Counted from the stretch's first letter, positions 26,511 through 35,627 are shown. The stretch: DNA of 64,000 nucleotides from an uncultured Cohaesibacter sp. (GCF_963666525.1 NZ_OY762905.1:620001-684000), one strand, 5' to 3'. Made by a program: numbers and translations. Notes: a model not told the origin generated them from the letters alone.

Positions 26511-28163
26511 TCAGGCGACCTTGGGCCAACGGATCATGACGCGTCGGAAACGCGACGCGACAAAGGCAGTGTCCGTCAGGCAGGCATTGCCGGACGGGTT
26601 TGCTCCCGTGACATGGAAGTCGGAAAAGGCAGCCGACTGATTGACAAAGATGTTGCCAACGAGATTGACGGACAGATTGACACCGGCACGGCTGAACGCC
26701 TCTACGGCAACCTCGATCAGATCGGGGTCCGTGGCGTAGAGCGCCGCAGTGATAGCCCCCTTGTCCCGGGCGATGCCGGACGCACGGGCAATGGCATCCC
26801 GTTCATCGGAACAGGCAATAAAGAAGGATACCGGGCCGAAACACTCCTCCTGTTCGGCCCCGCCTTCCCCGGCATCAAGCGCCAGCAACAACGGGGTGGC
26901 GCTGCGGCCGACGCCCGTTTCCCTGCTGTCCCGCACAATGCGTCCGAACCCCCGCGCCGTGGCCACCCGCTTGAGGGTTGCCGGATTGGCAATGGAGCCG
27001 CACACCCCAGACGCCCGGTCCGCATCGGACAGCAGCGTGTCGATCGCAGAGGCAATCCCTTCGGCCACAGCATCAAAGCTCTTGTGGCCTTCGTCGGTTT
27101 CTATACCGGCTGACGGAATGTAGATATTCTGCGGCGAGGTGCACATCTGTCCGGAATAGAGCGATAGCGAAAAGGCGATGTTGTCGCACATTCCCTTGAA
27201 ATTGCTGGTGCCGGTAATGGTGATCGAGTTCACGCCCGTCTCTTCGGTAAAGACCTGCGCCTCCCCGGCATGGGCACGCACCCACGCCCCGAACTGCGAT
27301 GAACCAGTATAATCGATAAGGGCAAAGGCGCCGCTTTCCACCAGATCGCGGGTCATTTCCTGGCCCGGCTCGTCGGCCGCCAGCAGAACCACGTCCGCGG
27401 GCAGCTCCGCTGCAACCAGAACCTCGCGCAACACCTTGACCGTCAGCGCCAACGGCAGGATTGCCGCCGGATGCGGCTTGACAATGACCGTGTTACCCGT
27501 CGCCAGACTGGCGAAAATCCCCGGATAGCCATTCCAGTTGGGGAAAGTGTTGCAGCCGATGGTCAGGGCCAGTCCACGCGGTATCAGCTTCCACTGTTTC
27601 TCCAGCACGATGGACGGCTGCTTGCCCTGCGGCTTTTCCCACGTTGCCTCACGAGCGGTGACATTCATTTCCATCCATGCGGCAGCAACGGCTTCCAGCC
27701 CGCGGTCCTGCGAATGCGGACCTCCGGCCTGAAAGGCCATCGGAAAAGCCTGACCCGTGGTGTGCATCACTGCATGGCCCATCAGAAAGCTCATGGCATT
27801 GAGGCGCACCAGTGCCTCGAGCAGAACGCCAACCCGCACCTCCGGACTTGCTTCAGCCCAGTCACCTGCGGCAGCTTTCGACGCTGCAATCAAGACATCG
27901 GCTTCGGCCGTTGGATAGCTGATCTTGAGTGGCAGCCCCCAAGGCGACTCTTCCATGCCCACACGGTGAGTTTCCGGGTGATCATTCAGCAAAAATCGAT
28001 GACCAATTAGTCGATCAAACGCAACGACACCATCCTCCCGTGCCGTTTCGCCATAGAAGCGTCCGCTCGGGACTTCTGGAAATGGTGTCCAGAATTCTCG
28101 CGATTTCAACGCGGAAACGGCGTCATTCAGCAGTGCATGATGGCATTTGAAAAACTCAGACAT
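26511..28163 (-). CDS. paaN: Phenylacetic acid degradation protein PaaN (aldehyde dehydrogenase family)
   Basis: 550-residue aldehyde dehydrogenase-like protein matching the PaaN type without a MaoC domain. Catalytic features are visible: FTEETGVNSI with the general-base Glu and SLYSGQMCTSPQNIY with the nucleophilic Cys, plus TIGCNTFPNWNGYPG as the cofactor/substrate region. It probably oxidises a CoA-bound or aromatic semialdehyde in phenylacetate metabolism; its exact step is less settled than that of PaaZ, also encoded here. It opens the minus-strand operon with the Liv transporter, and its promoter region carries two PaaR-type palindromes shared with paaG. Confidence 0.88.
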   Translation of the reverse strand: MSEFFKCHHALLNDAVSALKSREFWTPFPEVPSGRFYGETAREDGVVAFDRLIGHRFLLNDHPETHRVGMEESPWGLPLKISYPTAEADVLIAASKAAAGDWAEASPEVRVGVLLEALVRLNAMSFLMGHAVMHTTGQAFPMAFQAGGPHSQDRGLEAVAAAWMEMNVTAREATWEKPQGKQPSIVLEKQWKLIPRGLALTIGCNTFPNWNGYPGIFASLATGNTVIVKPHPAAILPLALTVKVLREVLVAAELPADVVLLAADEPGQEMTRDLVESGAFALIDYTGSSQFGAWVRAHAGEAQVFTEETGVNSITITGTSNFKGMCDNIAFSLSLYSGQMCTSPQNIYIPSAGIETDEGHKSFDAVAEGIASAIDTLLSDADRASGVCGSIANPATLKRVATARGFGRIVRDSRETGVGRSATPLLLALDAGEGGAEQEECFGPVSFFIACSDERDAIARASGIARDKGAITAALYATDPDLIEVAVEAFSRAGVNLSVNLVGNIFVNQSAAFSDFHVTGANPSGNACLTDTAFVASRFRRVMIRWPKVA

Positions 28164-28194
28164 TGGTCCCCCTCATTTTCTTTCCGAACATAAT

Positions 28195-28246
28195 TGACCG
28201 TCCGGACGATTTATTCAAGCGTATAATTGACCGTCCGGACGGTTTA
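28195..28246. promoter_or_regulatory. Two PaaR-type operators in the paaN/paaG divergent promoter
   Basis: Two nearly identical palindromes: GACCGTCCGGACGAT (28196-28210) and GACCGTCCGGACGGT (28229-28243), both within AATTGACCGTCCGGACGRTT. Centres are 33 bp apart, three helical turns, so two dimers could bind the same DNA face. The core resembles other sites found here upstream of the TetR gene and of paaJ. Confidence 0.85.
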
Positions 28247-28297
28247 TGCAACAAGTCTTTCGTTGGCTCTACAAAAGTGGGCCTTGGGGGAGGAAAC

Positions 28298-29092
28298 ATG
28301 GAGAAATCCGAGACCGTTCTGTCGGACCTGCGAGACGGCGTGCTCACGCTGACGCTGAACAGACCCGACAAACTGAATTCATTTAACGAGGACATGCATC
28401 TCGCCTTGCGGGCACAAATCGAACGCGCCCACAGCGAAGAATCGGTCCGTGCGCTGTTGCTCACGGGCGCCGGTCGCGGCTTTTGCGCCGGGCAGGATCT
28501 GGGCGATCGCGATCCGCGCAAGGGCGGTGAGAAGCCCGACCTCGGCGCGACACTGGAACGCTTTTACAATCCGACACTTCGCCTGATCCGCTCGCTTGAA
28601 AAGCCGGTTATCTGCGCCGTCAACGGCGTTGCCGCCGGTGCCGGTGCCAACATCGCCTTTGCCTGCGACATCGTGCTGGCCGCCAGATCGGCCAAATTCA
28701 TACAGGCCTTCTCGAGAATAGGCCTCATTCCCGATGCCGGTGGCAGCTGGTCGCTGACCCACATTCTGGGCGAACCAAGGGCCAAGGCACTCGCCATGCT
28801 CGCCGAGCCTCTGCCCACGGAACAGGCAGCCGACTGGGGCCTGATCTGGAAGGCTGTGGATGACGAGGTCCTGATGCCGGAAGCAACCGCCATCGCTGCC
28901 CGCCTTGCGGATGGTCCGACAGTGGGCCTTGGCCTGACCAAGCGCCTCATCCAGTCGGCTTCAGCCAACAGCTTCGAAGCCCATCTCGACATGGAACGGG
29001 ACTGCCAGCGGCAAGCCGGACAGACGGATGATTATGCAGAGGGGGTCACAGCCTTCCTTGAAAAGCGTCCAGCCAGCTTCCGGGGGCGCTGA
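28298..29092 (+). CDS. paaG: 2-(1,2-epoxy-1,2-dihydrophenyl)acetyl-CoA isomerase PaaG
   Basis: 264-residue crotonase that isomerises the ring-epoxide of phenylacetyl-CoA to the seven-membered oxepin-CoA. Oxyanion-hole motifs AGRGFCAGQDLGDR and NGVAAGAGANIAFACDIVL are visible, and LIPDAGGSWSL precedes the PaaG-type Asp region. Length equals E. coli PaaG (262). ATG at 28298 has GGGGGAGGA directly upstream; the frame extends further upstream only through the operator region. First gene of paaG-paaI-paaK. Confidence 0.92.
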   Translation: MEKSETVLSDLRDGVLTLTLNRPDKLNSFNEDMHLALRAQIERAHSEESVRALLLTGAGRGFCAGQDLGDRDPRKGGEKPDLGATLERFYNPTLRLIRSLEKPVICAVNGVAAGAGANIAFACDIVLAARSAKFIQAFSRIGLIPDAGGSWSLTHILGEPRAKALAMLAEPLPTEQAADWGLIWKAVDDEVLMPEATAIAARLADGPTVGLGLTKRLIQSASANSFEAHLDMERDCQRQAGQTDDYAEGVTAFLEKRPASFRGR

Positions 29093-29093
29093 A

Positions 29094-29564
29094 ATGGACC
29101 AGTATCAGGATCAGCATCACGCGATGACCCCGCAAGAGCTGGCGGAGGCCTGTGCCAGGGCCATGTGGGAGGGCGATTCGGCCTCTCAGGACCTTGCCAT
29201 GAAGCTGGAGCATGTCGCCCCCGGCGAGGCCGTGCTGTCGATGACCGTCTCCAGATCCATGACCAATGGTCACGGCAACGCCCATGGCGGTTATCTCTTC
29301 ACGCTTGCAGACAGCGCCTTCGCCTTTGCCTGCAACACCTACGACCAAATCACCGTAGCCCAGAACTGTGCCATCACCTTTCTGGCTCCGGGCACCCTCG
29401 GCGACCGCCTGACGGCCACCGCCCGCGAGCGATCCCGCTCCGGCCGATCCGGCCTTTACGATGTGCAGGTGACGCGCGAGGACGGGAAGGTCATTGCGGA
29501 ATTCCGTGGCCATTCCCGCACTGTCAAAGGAACACTTCTGTCGCCTCAGGGCGATGGCGTCTGA
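29094..29564 (+). CDS. paaI: Hotdog-fold acyl-CoA thioesterase PaaI
   Basis: 156 residues of the hotdog thioesterase family. The PaaI signature NGHGNAHGGYLFTLADSAFA contains the catalytic Asp of the central helix. PaaI hydrolyses ring-hydroxylated or dead-end CoA esters and so frees CoA when the phenylacetate pathway stalls. It starts 1 base after the paaG stop, so it is translationally coupled. Length a little above the 140 residues usual for the family because of the N-terminal Gln/His-rich start. Confidence 0.9.
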   Translation: MDQYQDQHHAMTPQELAEACARAMWEGDSASQDLAMKLEHVAPGEAVLSMTVSRSMTNGHGNAHGGYLFTLADSAFAFACNTYDQITVAQNCAITFLAPGTLGDRLTATARERSRSGRSGLYDVQVTREDGKVIAEFRGHSRTVKGTLLSPQGDGV

Positions 29565-29580
29565 TCTCGGGGAGGAAACA

Positions 29581-30891
29581 ATGAACGATCTGACACCAAT
29601 CAAGAGCATTCTGGACCCGATTGAAATCGCATCCCGCGATGAAATCGCAGCCCTGCAATATCACCGCATGCGTCGCTCGCTGACCCACGCCTATGAGAAT
29701 TCACCTTTCTACCGCAAGCGCTTCGACGAGCACGGGGTTCACCCCTCGGACCTCAAGACGCTGGCCGACCTGTCGAAATTCCCCTTCACCCAGAAGACGG
29801 ATCTGCGTGACACCTACCCGTTTGGCATGTTTGCCGTGCCGCGGGAAAAACTGGTGCGCATCCATGGTTCGTCGGGCACGACCGGAAAGCCAACGGTTGT
29901 CGGCTACACCCGCAAGGATATCGACGTCTGGGCCGATCTTGTTGCCCGTTCGATCCGCGCCTCGGGCGGACGCCCCGGTGATATCGTCCACGTGGCCTAT
30001 GGCTATGGCCTGTTCACCGGTGGCCTCGGCGCCCATTACGGCGCAGAACGGCTGGGCTGCACCGTGGTGCCGATTTCCGGCGGCATGACCGAACGTCAGG
30101 TCACCCTGATTCAGGACTTCAAGCCCACGATCATCATGGTTACGCCATCCTACATGCTGTCGATTCTCGACGAGTTCCGCCGTCAGGGTCTCGACCCGAG
30201 GCAAAGCTCCCTCAAGGTCGGCATTTTCGGGGCCGAACCATGGACCAACAGCATGCGCAACGAAATCGAACAGGCGTTCGACATGCATGCGGTGGACATC
30301 TATGGTCTGTCCGAAGTCATGGGCCCCGGAGTTGCCAACGAATGCGTGGAAACCAAGGACGGCCTGCACATCTGGGAAGATCACTTCTACCCCGAGATCA
30401 TTGATCCGGCGACCGGCGAAGTGTTGCCGGATGGCGAAATGGGTGAACTGGTCTTTACCACGCTCACCAAGGAAGGCCTGCCGATGGTGCGCTATCGCAC
30501 CCGCGACCTCACGCGCCTGTTGCCGGGCACTGCCCGATCCATGCGTCGCATCGAAAAGATCACCGGCCGCTCGGACGACATGATCATCCTGCGCGGTGTC
30601 AATGTCTTCCCGACCCAGATCGAAGAGCAGATCCTCAAGTGCAAGGGTCTGACACCGCATTTCCAGATCGAGCTGTCGCGCAAGGACCACAAGGACACCA
30701 TGGTCATTCATGTCGAAGCGGCAACCGATCATGTGTCGGAAGACGCTCGCAAGGCGTCCGCTGTTGAATTGTCCCACCACATCAAGTCCGTGGTAGGCGT
30801 CACGACACGCATTGATGTCAGGGATCCACAGGAACTGGCACGGTCGGAGGGCAAGGCCAAGCGCGTTGTCGACAATCGGCCAAAAAATTAA
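29581..30891 (+). CDS. paaK: Phenylacetate-CoA ligase PaaK
   Basis: 436-residue adenylate-forming ligase that activates phenylacetate with ATP and CoA, the first committed step of the pathway. The P-loop SSGTTGKPT is at 97-105; YGLSEVMGPGVANEC and the C-terminal GRSDDMIILRGVNVFPTQIEEQ hinge are characteristic of PaaK. Length equals the family (about 437). Start ATG with GGGGAGGAA 6 bases upstream. Third gene of the plus-strand operon. Confidence 0.95.
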   Translation: MNDLTPIKSILDPIEIASRDEIAALQYHRMRRSLTHAYENSPFYRKRFDEHGVHPSDLKTLADLSKFPFTQKTDLRDTYPFGMFAVPREKLVRIHGSSGTTGKPTVVGYTRKDIDVWADLVARSIRASGGRPGDIVHVAYGYGLFTGGLGAHYGAERLGCTVVPISGGMTERQVTLIQDFKPTIIMVTPSYMLSILDEFRRQGLDPRQSSLKVGIFGAEPWTNSMRNEIEQAFDMHAVDIYGLSEVMGPGVANECVETKDGLHIWEDHFYPEIIDPATGEVLPDGEMGELVFTTLTKEGLPMVRYRTRDLTRLLPGTARSMRRIEKITGRSDDMIILRGVNVFPTQIEEQILKCKGLTPHFQIELSRKDHKDTMVIHVEAATDHVSEDARKASAVELSHHIKSVVGVTTRIDVRDPQELARSEGKAKRVVDNRPKN

Positions 30892-30910
30892 ACCGACCGT
30901 ATGGTCAAAT
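30889..30910. promoter_or_regulatory. PaaR-type operator upstream of the TetR regulator
   Basis: Palindromic core GACC-gtat-GGTC (30895-30906). Read on the minus strand the site is TTGACCATACGGTCGGTTTA, 17 of 20 matches to the sites at the paaG promoter. It overlaps the paaK stop and lies about 75 bases before the regulator start, consistent with autoregulation. Confidence 0.75.
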
Positions 30911-30983
30911 ATACCAAAACTGGTGTATAGGGGGCATATGGAGCCCCCTACTTTCGTCTTCAGCATTATGGAGAATTCTGTCC

Positions 30984-31583
30984 ATGGCCCGAACACGCGC
31001 AAACGATTTCGAAGAAAAACAACATGGTTTGCTGCTTGATGCGGCGCGGGTCTTTGCGACGCAGGGGATGGAGAAAGCCTCCATGTCCCAGATCGCGTCT
31101 GCGGCTGGCGTGTCGAAATCCCTGCTCTATCACTATTACCCCTCCAAGGACGCCCTGATCTTCGAGATCGTGCATTCCCATCTGGAAGAACTCGATCACG
31201 CCCTGATCGAGGCTGACGATACGACATTGAAACCGGAAGAAAGGCTGGAGCGACTGGTCAATACGGTCATCGAGGCCTATCGCGGTGCCGATGATCAGCA
31301 CAAGGTGCAGCTCAATGCCAGTCAGGCTCTATCGGAAGAACAGAGAGCCGAAATCGTCAAGGTCGAGCGCCGTATCGTCAAGCGCTTCTCGAACATCTTG
31401 CGCCTGATCCACCCCACGCTCGATGATCCGGATCGCCCGCTGCTGATGCCGGTTACCATGTCCCTGTTCGGCATGATGAACTGGGTCTACATGTGGTTCA
31501 AGGAAGAGGGGCCGATCTCCCGCGAAGACTATGCCCATCTGGCAACAGTTCTGATCCTGGAAGGGATCAAGGCCGTTCGCTAG
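30984..31583 (+). CDS. paaR: TetR-family regulator of phenylacetate degradation PaaR
   Basis: 199 residues with a TetR helix-turn-helix (MSQIASAAGVSKSLLYHYYP, about 34-53) and a C-terminal domain with the conserved WVYMWFKEEGPIS stretch seen in PaaR-type repressors. These are known to sense phenylacetyl-CoA and derepress paa genes in beta- and alphaproteobacteria. It sits just downstream of paaK, has its own promoter region with a matching operator, and shares that operator type with paaN/paaG and paaJ. ATG at 30984. Confidence 0.88.
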   Translation: MARTRANDFEEKQHGLLLDAARVFATQGMEKASMSQIASAAGVSKSLLYHYYPSKDALIFEIVHSHLEELDHALIEADDTTLKPEERLERLVNTVIEAYRGADDQHKVQLNASQALSEEQRAEIVKVERRIVKRFSNILRLIHPTLDDPDRPLLMPVTMSLFGMMNWVYMWFKEEGPISREDYAHLATVLILEGIKAVR

Positions 31584-31628
31584 GCCTTCGGCATGCCCTG
31601 CGCCCTTCGTTATGATTAGTGCAAAAAA

Positions 31629-31656
31629 TCGGGATCGACCTCAAAGCCGATCCCGA
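31629..31656 (-). terminator. Rho-independent terminator of the paaJABCDE-x-Z operon
   Basis: 9-bp stem TCGGGATCG / CGATCCCGA; on the minus strand it is followed by ATTTTTTGC. It lies just after the paaZ stop (31671) and between convergent paaR and paaZ. Confidence 0.88.
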
Positions 31657-31670
31657 CAAGGCACCGCCAA

Positions 31671-33749
31671 CTATTCTGCTGCTTCCGACATTGTCATTGG
31701 CCAGGTCTTTGCCACCATGGTCAGCACGTCATATTGCGCCACCACCTCGTCTCTCTGGTTGGTCACCTGACAATCCCAGCGGACTTCCCCATGGTCGGCA
31801 TTCTCCCGAGGGTTGATCTCCTTGCAGGTCAGGCGAACCCCGAGGCTATCGCCAAAATAGACCGGCATCATGAAACGCAGATTGTCGACGCCATAGTTCG
31901 CCAGCACCGGCCCCGGTTCCGGATCGACGAACAACCCGGCGGCGAAGGAGGCGATGAGATAGCCGTGCGCCACGCGATCCTCAAAGAAGGGATTGGCTTT
32001 CGCCGCGTCGCTGTCCATGTGGGCATAGAAGGTATCGCCGGTGAAATGGGCAAAGTGTTCGACATCAGCCTCAGTCACGTCTCGTCTGGCCGTGACGATC
32101 TGATCGCCGATGCGGAGGTCGGCCAGCGACTTGCGGAAGGGATGAATATCCTGTTGCGCAGGTGCGCCTTCCACCCATTGACCGGTGACCGCCGACAGCA
32201 TCGACGGCGGCCCCTGAATGGCAGACCGCTGCATGAAATGCTTGACCCCGCGCATACCGCCCATTTCCTCGCCGCCACCTGCGCGACCGGGGCCGCCGTG
32301 GACAAGCGGAGCCAACGGTGAGCCATGCCCCGTGGAGCTTTTGGCCGACGCGCGGTTGCCGATCATCACCCGACCATGGAAGGACGCCAATCCGGTCGCC
32401 ATTTTGGCAGCAAGACCAGCGTCATCGGTAAAGACCGACGAGACAAGCGAGCCGCGCCCCTTGCGAGCCAGTGTGATGGCTTCCTCGGGGGCGTCATACG
32501 GCATCAGTGTCGCCACCGGCCCGAAAGCCTCGACCCCGTGCACAGCTTCAGACGACAGAGGGTTGGCACAGCGCAACAGCACAGGCGCCATGAAGGCACC
32601 CGCCACATCGTCGCCGGAGACCAGTGCGCAGCTGTCGGGATCACCGGCAACGATCTCCGCTTCGGTCATCAGTTCGCGGACGCGGACACGGACAGTTTCA
32701 CGGTCCCGCAGCGAGACGAGTGCCCCCATACGCACGGATGGATCGGAAGGCAGGCCGATCGGCACCTGCCCGAGCCGCGCCTTGAGCGCATCGACCACAG
32801 CTGCTTCATGCGCACGGGGCACCAAGATGCGGCGGATCGCAGTGCATTTCTGCCCTGCCTTGGCCGTCATCTCGCGGGCAACCTCGCGCACGAACAGATC
32901 GAACTCTGGCGTGCCCGGACCGGCATCTCCCCCCAGCACCGACGCATTGAGACTGTCCGCCTCCATGGTGAAGCGAACGGAATTGGCAATGATGGACGAC
33001 TTCGCCTTGAGCCTCTGCCCTGTCGTCGCCGAGCCGGTGAAGGTCACAACATCCTGCTCGGTCACATGGTCCAGAAGATCTCGCGGATCGCCAGTGACGA
33101 TCTGCAACGCTCCATCGGGAAGAAGGCCGGTCTCCAGCATACGCCGCACGACCAGTTCCGTAAGATAGGCCGTCTGGGTCGCTGGCTTGACCAGACACGG
33201 CATGCCGGCAATCAGGGACGGCGCGATTTTCTCCAGCATCCCCCAGACCGGGAAGTTGTAGGCATTGATATGAATGGCCACTCCTTCCATCGGCGAGAGA
33301 ATGTGCTGGCCCATGAAGCTTGCGTCCCGCGACAACACTTCAACCGGGCCTTCGGTCAGCACGCGGGCATTGGGAAACTCCCGCCGGGCCTTGGAAGCGA
33401 AAGTCAGCATCGTGCCGATGCCGCCTTCGATGTCGGGCCAGGAATCCGCGCGCGTGGCCCCTGTGGCAAAGCTTTCCTCGTAGAACTCTTCCTTGAGGTC
33501 CATCAGCTTTAGCCCCAGAGCCTTGAGCATCAGCGCCCGTTGATGGATCGTCATGGCCCTGAGGGCTGGTCCACCAACAGCGCGGCCCCATTCAAGAGCG
33601 CCCCCAAGATCAAGTCCCTCGGTGCTGATCAGGGCATGGACTGCTCCCGTCGCCGCATTGGCCACAGGCTCTCCCTCACCTTCACCTGTACGCCAGGCGC
33701 CGGCAACATAGCTTTCCAGACGGCGTGGTGACAGGGTCACGTCCTTCAT
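31671..33749 (-). CDS. paaZ: Bifunctional oxepin-CoA hydrolase/3-oxo-5,6-dehydrosuberyl-CoA semialdehyde dehydrogenase PaaZ
   Basis: 692-residue fusion that opens the oxepin-CoA ring and oxidises the resulting aldehyde with NADP. The aldehyde dehydrogenase domain (about 1-525) shows NAYNFPVWG, the general-base Glu263 (TMEADSLN) and nucleophile Cys302 (GQKCTAIRR). The C-terminal R-specific hydratase (MaoC-like) domain (about 545-685) contains FTGDTFYAHMDSDAA with the hydratase Asp/His and VAHGYLIASFAAG. E. coli PaaZ has 681 residues. ATG at 33749 is supported by AAGGAA; it is last in the operon. Confidence 0.94.
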   Translation of the reverse strand: MKDVTLSPRRLESYVAGAWRTGEGEGEPVANAATGAVHALISTEGLDLGGALEWGRAVGGPALRAMTIHQRALMLKALGLKLMDLKEEFYEESFATGATRADSWPDIEGGIGTMLTFASKARREFPNARVLTEGPVEVLSRDASFMGQHILSPMEGVAIHINAYNFPVWGMLEKIAPSLIAGMPCLVKPATQTAYLTELVVRRMLETGLLPDGALQIVTGDPRDLLDHVTEQDVVTFTGSATTGQRLKAKSSIIANSVRFTMEADSLNASVLGGDAGPGTPEFDLFVREVAREMTAKAGQKCTAIRRILVPRAHEAAVVDALKARLGQVPIGLPSDPSVRMGALVSLRDRETVRVRVRELMTEAEIVAGDPDSCALVSGDDVAGAFMAPVLLRCANPLSSEAVHGVEAFGPVATLMPYDAPEEAITLARKGRGSLVSSVFTDDAGLAAKMATGLASFHGRVMIGNRASAKSSTGHGSPLAPLVHGGPGRAGGGEEMGGMRGVKHFMQRSAIQGPPSMLSAVTGQWVEGAPAQQDIHPFRKSLADLRIGDQIVTARRDVTEADVEHFAHFTGDTFYAHMDSDAAKANPFFEDRVAHGYLIASFAAGLFVDPEPGPVLANYGVDNLRFMMPVYFGDSLGVRLTCKEINPRENADHGEVRWDCQVTNQRDEVVAQYDVLTMVAKTWPMTMSEAAE

Positions 33750-33775
33750 GCGCTTTCCTTCCATTTCACTTCGAT

Positions 33776-34540
33776 TTAGCGGATTTTGAGAGCAGCAAGC
33801 TGCGCTTGGGCAGCTTGGGTCCATTCTTCAAGCTGATCCTTGTTGGAGCGATGACGAAGCCCCATGCGGGCCAGCCGCTCAAAACGCCCGGACCCGACCG
33901 CGCCAAAGCTGTCCGCAACCCTTGGGAACCAGTAGTCCACGGAAGCTGTGGCCTCTGAGCGCCCGTCTTCGGTTGCGCAGATTTCGACAAGCCCGACACG
34001 CCCCAGTTCCTTGTGCCGCGCCTCGACGGGGATGATGTCCCTGATCTCATCGGCAAGCGGGATATAGGAGACCTGAGCCAGTTCCCTCAGCTGAATACCC
34101 GTTGCAAGCCCCATCAAGAGGTTCATCACGCAGGCATCCGTCCAGCTGATCAGCGGTGCGTGAAAGACGGACAGACGCATGTCTCCACCCTGACGGCGCG
34201 GGTCGACGTTTGCATCCCTCGGCTGACGGGTGGCCCAATCATGCGCCCGGTTATAGAGCGCCTTGTCGGTACCGAAGTCTTCCATGAGGTCGAGCACCTT
34301 CTCGGCACTGGCTGCCTTTTCCAGCACAATCCGGCTGGCGGCGATGCGCTGGGAAATTCCTGGAGCCCAGTTGATGGCATCGGCAAACCCCGCCGATCCT
34401 GCCAGCTCGCTGTCGACAAAGGAGGACATCAGCCGCAACAGTTCGGCGCGATAGCGTGGCGGCACATTGTCCGGCGAGGACAGTTTGCCACCCCCGGCCA
34501 GATAGTCCTCGATGGACATCGTGTCAGCGTCATTCATCAT
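33776..34540 (-). CDS. PaaA/PaaC-like ferritin-fold protein of unknown role between paaE and paaZ
   Basis: 254-residue helical protein that resembles the PaaA/PaaC (phenylacetic acid catabolic) family in length and pattern. One clear ExxH motif is seen (VEARHK, Glu173 and His176), plus acidic residues in other helices (Glu45, Glu74, Glu154), but the second ExxH of an active di-iron site is not evident. Its ATG overlaps the paaE stop by 11 bases and paaZ follows 26 bases later, so it belongs to the operon. It is not one of the standard PaaABCDE subunits. A structural or chaperone-like partner of the epoxidase, or an oxygenase with another substrate, is possible. Confidence 0.6.
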   Translation of the reverse strand: MMNDADTMSIEDYLAGGGKLSSPDNVPPRYRAELLRLMSSFVDSELAGSAGFADAINWAPGISQRIAASRIVLEKAASAEKVLDLMEDFGTDKALYNRAHDWATRQPRDANVDPRRQGGDMRLSVFHAPLISWTDACVMNLLMGLATGIQLRELAQVSYIPLADEIRDIIPVEARHKELGRVGLVEICATEDGRSEATASVDYWFPRVADSFGAVGSGRFERLARMGLRHRSNKDQLEEWTQAAQAQLAALKIR

Positions 34541-35606
34541 AGCTCAGCACCACCTTGTCGGATACGGGAACACACTGGCACGAGAGCACATAGCCCGCCC
34601 GTACCTCGTAGTCCTCGAGTGCATGGTTGACTGCCATCTCGACCTCCCCTTCCAGAACGCGGGCACGACAGGTCGAACAGACCCCGGCCTTGCAGGAGTA
34701 AGGCGCATCCATGTCATTGGCCACGGCGGCATCAAGGATCGAATTGCCGTCCTTGGGCATGGTAAAACTGCGGGTGGCGCCATCAAGCGTCACGGATACC
34801 GCACAGCTGTTGCCGGTCACTGAGGTCTCTCTGGAAACCGCCGGTTTCACCGCCCTACCGGGCTGGGAAGAGGCAAACAGCTCGAACTTGATCTGCTCGT
34901 CGGCAATGCCATGCTTGCGCAGATTCTCGGCTATGGTCAGCATCAGCGCTTCCGGGCCGCAGATGAAGGCCGTATCCACGCTCTCTGCGTCGATCCAGAG
35001 ATCGAACAGCGCATCGAGCTTATGGTCATCGATCCGTCCCGTGAAGAGGTCTATCTCCTGTCCTTCGCTCTTGAGGATATGGATCACCGACAAGCGGCCA
35101 AGATAGATATTCTTCAGGTCCTCGAGTTCCTCGCGGAACATGATGGAATGCATCTGCCGGTTGGCATAGACCAGCGTGAAGGTCGACTGGGGCTCGCGGG
35201 TCAGAATCGTCTTGATGATCGAGATCACCGGCGTGATGCCGGACCCTGCGGCAAAGCCGAGATAGGTCTTGGCAGCAGCCGGATCGATCGGGGTGAAGAA
35301 ACGGCCCATTGGCGGCATGGCATCGATATGGTCGCCGACCTTGACCTCTTCATTGGCCCAGGTCGAGAAAGCCCCACCCTCAACGCGCTTGATCCCCACC
35401 TTGAGGCAGCCGTCATCAACGCCCGAACAGATGGAATAGGAGCGGCGCAGCTCTTCTGCGCCAAACATCCGGCGGAAGGTCAGATATTGCCCTTGCGTGA
35501 AGGCAAAGGCCTCGGCGTCGGCCGGATCCGGTTTCAGGGTCAGGACCACAGCGTCGCGGGTCTCGCGTCGCACATCGGTCACTTCAAGCGGAGTAAATCG
35601 TGACAT
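34530..35606 (-). CDS. paaE: Phenylacetyl-CoA epoxidase reductase subunit PaaE
   Basis: 358-residue electron-transfer subunit that passes electrons from NADPH to the PaaAC di-iron oxygenase. The FAD-binding domain (RRSYSICSG, about 54-62) and NAD(P) domain (GFAAGSGITPVISIIKTIL) are followed by a C-terminal plant-type 2Fe-2S ferredoxin domain (CKAGVCSTCRARV...LSCQ). Length equals E. coli PaaE (356). Position downstream of paaD matches the usual order. Confidence 0.95.
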   Translation of the reverse strand: MSRFTPLEVTDVRRETRDAVVLTLKPDPADAEAFAFTQGQYLTFRRMFGAEELRRSYSICSGVDDGCLKVGIKRVEGGAFSTWANEEVKVGDHIDAMPPMGRFFTPIDPAAAKTYLGFAAGSGITPVISIIKTILTREPQSTFTLVYANRQMHSIMFREELEDLKNIYLGRLSVIHILKSEGQEIDLFTGRIDDHKLDALFDLWIDAESVDTAFICGPEALMLTIAENLRKHGIADEQIKFELFASSQPGRAVKPAVSRETSVTGNSCAVSVTLDGATRSFTMPKDGNSILDAAVANDMDAPYSCKAGVCSTCRARVLEGEVEMAVNHALEDYEVRAGYVLSCQCVPVSDKVVLSYDE

Positions 35607-35627
35607 GGCAAGCCTCTCCTCTAAGGC

